Shown here piece after piece: positions 6,771 to 9,757 of a DNA stretch of 9,757 nt. Every line of letters starts with the position of its first letter. Positions within the stretch are counted from its first letter, which is position 1. The stretch is from Candidatus Zymogenus sp. (GTDB lineage Bacteria > Desulfobacterota > Zymogenia > Zymogenales > Zymogenaceae). The notes under the pieces were generated by a model. That model was not told the DNA's origin. It did not search any database and saw nothing but the letters and a program-made list of their open reading frames with translations. Position numbers and translations under genes: made by a program. The stretch spans positions 1 to 9,757 of the forward strand of contig JAUWME010000048.1 in the NCBI GenBank assembly GCA_030613285.1, written 5' to 3'.

Positions 6771-6945
6771 TACGTTGGCAATTAAGGGGGTTGCCGTAAT
6801 TAAGAGGGGTTGCCGTAAATTCTACGTTGACAATTAAGGGGGTTGCCGTAATTAAAAGGGGTTGCCGTAATTAAGAGAGGTTGTCGTAATTTTGGAATTG
6901 CTGTAATTATGGGGGGGCTAACATTTTAGGAGTAGGCTGTCGTAA
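6771..6945 (+). repeat. Degenerate 19-bp tandem repeat array with 52-bp higher-order unit
   Basis: The core GTTGCCGTAA occurs exactly at 6790, 6809, 6842 and 6861, and in changed form at 6880 (GTTGTCGTAA), 6897 (ATTGCTGTAA) and 6936 (GCTGTCGTAA). Spacing is 19 bases or close to a multiple, except for a 33-base step. That step arises because a 52-base block starting TACGTTGGCAATTAAGGGGG (6771-6822) is duplicated at 6823-6874. In each block TTAC..GGCAA can pair with TTGCC..GTAA, giving bulged hairpins. No open frame crosses it on either strand. It lies between the tRNA and its terminator, so it is probably transcribed. Function unknown. Confidence 0.8.
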
Positions 6946-6978
6946 TTAGAGGGTTGGAACATTGTTGCAATAATAAAG

Positions 6979-7009
6979 TCGTCGTCTTTTTTAGACGGCG
7001 ATATTTTTT
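6979..7009 (+). terminator. Rho-independent terminator of the tRNA-Met transcript
   Basis: TCGTCGTCT (6979-6987) pairs with AGACGGCGA (6993-7001), nine pairs with one G-U, around a TTTTT loop. ATA and six T (7004-7009) follow. It ends the plus-strand transcript about 230 bases after the tRNA. On the minus strand the hairpin is followed by CTTTATTATT, so it may also stop the convergent zinc-ribbon transcript. Confidence 0.75.
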
Positions 7010-7066
7010 GGAGTTGGCCAAAGCAGAGCCTGCATCTTGCCTGCTTATTAAGTGCAATAAAAGTAT

Positions 7067-8104
7067 TTAATTTATCAACTTTACTTTGCTGTTTATAAGA
7101 TAGATGTCGTAAGTCCCACCGGATGCTTTCCATGAATAAATAATTCCCTCCACGAAAATCTCATTCCCTTTACGAAGGGTCTGAATGATATTATCCGTCT
7201 CCTTTATGCCGATTAGGACATCACAAAGCTCATGTTCCCTCTTAGAGACCGGCATGGCCGATATCACCTTGATTACATATACGTATGATTCATCGGGGAA
7301 AGAGTCGCTGCCCCCAGGAAAGTCGGTATTGTCGAAATATCGTTTCCTAACTATCTTAATTATAAAGTAACCGTTCAGATTTTTTCCCAAGAAAGTCTCG
7401 GCGTATCTCTTTGCTTCTATTTCTTTCTGAATCTTTGTCAAGTCGGATTCGCGCCAATCCTTTATCATGTTGTCGATTTCAGTAATGTTAAAATAGTCGT
7501 CGCTTGCGTAGTTGTCCCAATCAATTCCCTTTGCGATTATCTCAGAATTCTCATCAGGATTGGACAGCGACGGTGAAGGGATGGGAATGGGAATAAGTTT
7601 ATTCTTCTCCTCTTCTATCGGTTGCTTTTCTGCAACATTTTCGGGGATTATAGGCTTTTTTTGAATCTCCTTTTTTTCGATTATTTTGAGGGCAGGTTGC
7701 ATCTGTGGTGTGGTCTTCGTGGCCCTTCCGGCAAAAAAACCGATACTCAATGCTGAAAGGATTGCAATTGACAAAATTACCATGTTTGTCATATTAAATC
7801 CTTTATCCTTGAAAAACCGAGTGTATAAAGTTGCGGTTCTTTTTGGTGGTTCGGACGAAGATGGATAGGGGAATTCTATCTCATGGTGTTGGTTATGATC
7901 AGAGTCGGGGGGCGGTTCTGGTTCTTTCTGTTCGGGTGTGATGTCTGCGGTATCCTTCTCGGCGATATTGTCTGCTTGGGCCGTGGTTGTTTCAACCTGA
8001 AACCTCTCTTTGCACTTCGGGCACTCCACTGTTTGTCCCGGATGAAGAGCCTTGTCATCTATAATGCTTCCCTCAAATCCGCATTTGGGACACAAAGTAT
8101 TCAT
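7067..8104 (-). CDS. Membrane-anchored zinc-ribbon protein with possible OB-fold C-terminal domain
   Basis: No named gene is recognised. The 345-residue protein begins with an MJ0042-type zinc ribbon: CPKC (5-8) and CPKC (28-31) would bind one zinc. An acidic, proline-rich linker follows (about 40-90), then one transmembrane segment (about 105-125), a second Lys/Glu/Pro-rich linker (about 130-190), and a globular C-terminal domain (about 200-345). Its last part, including RKGNEIFVEG (311-320) and the final strands, resembles tRNA_anti-like OB folds; this is tentative. The ribbon is probably cytoplasmic and the C-domain periplasmic. I chose the ATG because GGGAG lies seven bases upstream; a TTG six codons earlier has no such support. 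It follows dsdA by 194 bases and converges on the tRNA transcript. An operator-like palindrome sits at 8119-8134. Confidence 0.7.
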   Translation of the reverse strand: MNTLCPKCGFEGSIIDDKALHPGQTVECPKCKERFQVETTTAQADNIAEKDTADITPEQKEPEPPPDSDHNQHHEIEFPYPSSSEPPKRTATLYTRFFKDKGFNMTNMVILSIAILSALSIGFFAGRATKTTPQMQPALKIIEKKEIQKKPIIPENVAEKQPIEEEKNKLIPIPIPSPSLSNPDENSEIIAKGIDWDNYASDDYFNITEIDNMIKDWRESDLTKIQKEIEAKRYAETFLGKNLNGYFIIKIVRKRYFDNTDFPGGSDSFPDESYVYVIKVISAMPVSKREHELCDVLIGIKETDNIIQTLRKGNEIFVEGIIYSWKASGGTYDIYLINSKVKLIN

Positions 8105-8118
8105 CAAAAAGCTCCCGG

Positions 8119-8134
8119 CCAACTATTCAATTGG
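8119..8134. promoter_or_regulatory. Second copy of the padR operator-like palindrome
   Basis: CCAACTATTCAATTGG contains 13 of the 14 bases of the padR promoter palindrome (4894-4907), in the same orientation relative to the gene, with CCAA/TTGG as outer arms. It lies two bases from the ribosome site of the zinc-ribbon gene and directly after a possible -10, so it would overlap the transcription start. Confidence 0.4.
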
Positions 8135-8164
8135 TTTATAAATCTATCGAGGGGTTTTTGGCCA
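8135..8164 (-). promoter_or_regulatory. Weak candidate promoter of the zinc-ribbon gene
   Basis: The minus strand reads TGGCCA (8159-8164), 18 bases, TATAAA (8135-8140). The -10 is fair and the -35 matches four of six bases. The alternative is cotranscription with dsdA, 194 bases upstream. Confidence 0.3.
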
Positions 8165-8171
8165 CACCTCG
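8148..8171. other. Hairpin upstream of the zinc-ribbon gene
   Basis: CGAGG (8148-8152) and CCTCG (8167-8171) can pair around a 14-base loop. No T-run of terminator quality follows on the minus strand. It overlaps the weak promoter candidate, so it may be chance or part of a readthrough leader from dsdA. Confidence 0.25.
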
Positions 8172-8240
8172 TACTTTTAAAATATCAAATGGCGTGTTGG
8201 CTCTTAATATGATATTTGTCCCAGGATTTCCAACACCAAA

Positions 8241-8258
8241 ATATTGATTTCACAATAT
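8241..8258. other. AT-rich hairpin downstream of dsdA
   Basis: ATATTG (8241-8246) and CAATAT (8253-8258) form a perfect but weak 6-bp stem with a six-base loop, about 40 bases after the dsdA stop. On the minus strand it is followed by TTTTGGTG, so weak termination of dsdA is possible. Confidence 0.25.
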
Positions 8259-8264
8259 CAGTTT

Positions 8265-8292
8265 GTAACATTAATTTCGTAACACTAACTTC
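8265..8292. repeat. Two adjacent 14-bp direct repeats after dsdA
   Basis: GTAACATTAATTTC (8265-8278) is followed at once by GTAACACTAACTTC (8279-8292), with two differences. The pair begins seven bases beyond the dsdA stop. A small tandem duplication is the simplest view. Confidence 0.5.
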
Positions 8293-8298
8293 GGGAGA

Positions 8299-9624
8299 TT
8301 AACTATTTCCGCGCTCAAGGAACTTGACATACTCATCATCAGGAATAAGCGAACCCCCAGTGCTCCATAAAATGTGGATGGAGTTTTCTATCGAACCCGC
8401 CAACTTCATCTCTTTTATGTAGTCCATTCCCAGGGGATTATGCTGGAGGTGTATCGGCCCCATGAACCCGGCAGTGGCCGAAGGTTCCACCTTAATCGCC
8501 TCACTCTCTTTTAGCATATAGAGAAAACGGAAGAGGTCGTCGTCAGCAACTGTAAAAAGGCCAGAGACGAGGTTTTTGACCATCGATCCAACAAGACGAG
8601 ACGGGCTGCTGACAGATAGTCCATCCGCCTCGGTGATATTGTTGAGGCCGAAATCGTAGATGGAAATGTCTTCTTCAAAATTGGTCAACATCCCCAAAAG
8701 GAAGGCCGGGGCATTGACAGGCTCTGCAAAAAAACAATGCACATTATTGCCAAAGATGTGTTTTAGCCCAAAGGTGATTCCCCCCGGCGCCCCGCCAACA
8801 CCGCAAGGGAGATATACAAACAGGGGGTGATTACTATCGACCGTTATGCCCAACTGATTAAGTTGGTTTTTGAGGCGAAACGCCGAAACGGCGTATCCCA
8901 AAAAGAGAAGTCTCGAATTTTCGTCATCAACAAAATATGTGAAAGGGTCGTCAGCGGCCGCCTCCCGCCCGCTTTTCACCGCAAAACTATAATCATCTTC
9001 GTACTCAATAACCTTTACACCCTTTTCCCGCAAGAGTCTCTTTTTCCAATCCTTCGCCTCTGATGACATATGGACGCATCCGTTAAGACCCAGGGCAGAG
9101 GCAGAAATCCCAATGCTCAAGCCCAAGTTTCCGGTGCTCCCCACAGAGACGGTGTATTGCTCAAAAATGCTTTGAATCTCATCATCTTTGATTATTAGAT
9201 AAGGGTCACTGGTTTTGAAAAGCCCGCTTTCCACAGCAAGCCCCTCGGCAAAATGGAGCACCTCGTATATCCCGCCCCTTGCCTTGACGGAGCCGGCAAC
9301 CGGAAGGTCATGGTCTCCCTTGACAAAAAACCTCCCTTTAAGATCAACATCAAAATTATTGGACATACTTCTTTTGAGGTTTGGGGCAGGGATCAGTTGG
9401 GACTCGATGATGCCGTTCATCTCCCTTGTGTCTTCAAAGAGGTTGGAGATGAGCGGTGCAAAACGAATTAGGCGCGCCTCGGCATCCTCAATGTCATTTA
9501 GCGAGAGGGGAAGTTTGGGGAGTACCTCATCAAAGTTTTTGAGGCTGTCGTTTATCCAGAGATGCGGTGAGGCGCTGCTGACCTTTTCGATTTCCCACTT
9601 TCGGTTATTTTGTTTTGATACCAT
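8299..9624 (-). CDS. dsdA: D-serine ammonia-lyase (D-serine dehydratase)
   Basis: This PLP enzyme turns D-serine into pyruvate and ammonia in the cytoplasm, detoxifying or using D-serine. The 441-residue length equals that of E. coli DsdA, and similarity runs along the whole protein. Seen here: GSVKARGGIYEV with the PLP lysine Lys114, the phosphate- and substrate-binding SVGSTGNLGLS (160-170), VHMSSEAKDWKK, DDENSRLLFLGY, the glycine-rich PCGVGGAPGG (273-282), HCFFAEP and the final STGGS (421-425). I chose the ATG because the two TTG codons upstream lack a ribosome site; the ATG itself has only a weak GAG seven bases ahead. No dsdC regulator or dsdX transporter is in view. It has its own promoter and may be cotranscribed with the zinc-ribbon gene. 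Confidence 0.95.
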   Translation of the reverse strand: MVSKQNNRKWEIEKVSSASPHLWINDSLKNFDEVLPKLPLSLNDIEDAEARLIRFAPLISNLFEDTREMNGIIESQLIPAPNLKRSMSNNFDVDLKGRFFVKGDHDLPVAGSVKARGGIYEVLHFAEGLAVESGLFKTSDPYLIIKDDEIQSIFEQYTVSVGSTGNLGLSIGISASALGLNGCVHMSSEAKDWKKRLLREKGVKVIEYEDDYSFAVKSGREAAADDPFTYFVDDENSRLLFLGYAVSAFRLKNQLNQLGITVDSNHPLFVYLPCGVGGAPGGITFGLKHIFGNNVHCFFAEPVNAPAFLLGMLTNFEEDISIYDFGLNNITEADGLSVSSPSRLVGSMVKNLVSGLFTVADDDLFRFLYMLKESEAIKVEPSATAGFMGPIHLQHNPLGMDYIKEMKLAGSIENSIHILWSTGGSLIPDDEYVKFLERGNS

Positions 9625-9685
9625 GAAGCTACTCAACAATTTTTGAGATTATGATATTACGTCCTGTTTCTATGTTACCACATTA

Positions 9686-9714
9686 TATATAGCTTATATG
9701 TCGAGCAATTTCAA
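9686..9714 (-). promoter_or_regulatory. dsdA promoter
   Basis: The minus strand reads TTGAAA (9709-9714), 17 bases, TATATA (9686-9691); TATAAT overlaps it a few bases further on. Expected start near 9680 gives a leader of about 55 bases. The spacer contains a near-palindromic AT-rich stretch, ATATAAGCTATAT, a possible regulator site. Nothing else is seen from here to the right end. Confidence 0.5.
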
Positions 9715-9757
9715 GCCAGTTACGTCGTCGTGTTTTCTTGTAAGGCCGGGGTGAAGA

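Noticed and set aside
6771..6945. CRISPR array
   Set aside because: Repeats are about 19 bases with almost no spacer between them, decay along the array, and no cas gene is near.
6675..6960. Integration site of a mobile element at the tRNA 3' end
   Set aside because: No duplicate of the tRNA 3' end and no integrase gene are in the window; the GGGGTT shared with the repeats is too short.
8105..8122. TTG start six codons upstream for the zinc-ribbon gene
   Set aside because: The GGGAG ribosome site lies within this stretch and serves the ATG at 8104; the TTG has no ribosome site of its own.
9215..9646. Plus-strand open frame of 143 codons
   Set aside because: It is antisense to dsdA, which aligns with its family through the whole region.

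Overview
The window looks like a stretch of chromosome from a Gram-negative bacterium. A Desulfobacterota/Deltaproteobacteria-type lineage is my best guess. The supports are two LpxL/HtrB-family acyltransferases (an outer-membrane lipid signature), a tRNA-Met(CAU) that resembles those of Geobacter-like bacteria from memory, zinc-ribbon and FG-GAP proteins typical of that group, moderate-to-low GC, and frequent TTG codons at ORF starts. The taxonomic call is inference. There is no integrase, transposase, CRISPR array or phage gene.

Left part (1-4821), all on the minus strand and read right to left: a PadR-family regulator (4303-4821), a 464-bp gap with two hairpins, a class I adenylate-forming acyl/aryl ligase (2321-3838, TTG start with a strong ribosome site), then two tandem paralogous acyltransferases of the lipid A acyltransferase family (1172-2119 and 116-1066). 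A good sigma70-type promoter at 23-51 then points out of the left edge. A plausible theme is activation of a fatty or aryl acid followed by transfer to a membrane lipid or glycolipid, with PadR as a local regulator. This is inferred from adjacency only. Both acyltransferases have a hydrophobic residue where the family's HX4(D/E) motif has its acid.

Middle part (4822-7066): a 209-bp divergent promoter region carries a palindrome inside the padR promoter. It is followed on the plus strand by an exported protein (5031-6674) with an N-terminal CsgG/TolB/FlgO-like domain and five Ca-binding-type FG-GAP/VCBS motifs. Its stop codon touches the first base of a tRNA-Met(CAU) gene (6675-6751). Downstream lies an unusual 19-bp-period repeat array (6771-6945), then a Rho-independent terminator (6979-7009).

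Right part (7067-9757), minus strand: D-serine ammonia-lyase (dsdA, 8299-9624) with its own promoter at 9686-9714. It is followed by a membrane-anchored zinc-ribbon protein (7067-8104) that converges on the tRNA transcript.

The most interesting cross-link is a 14-bp palindrome, CAACTATTCAGTTG, in the padR promoter spacer (4894-4907). It recurs with one mismatch just upstream of the zinc-ribbon gene (8119-8134), and a weaker partial copy lies in the gap upstream of the ligase. This suggests a small PadR regulon that includes padR itself.
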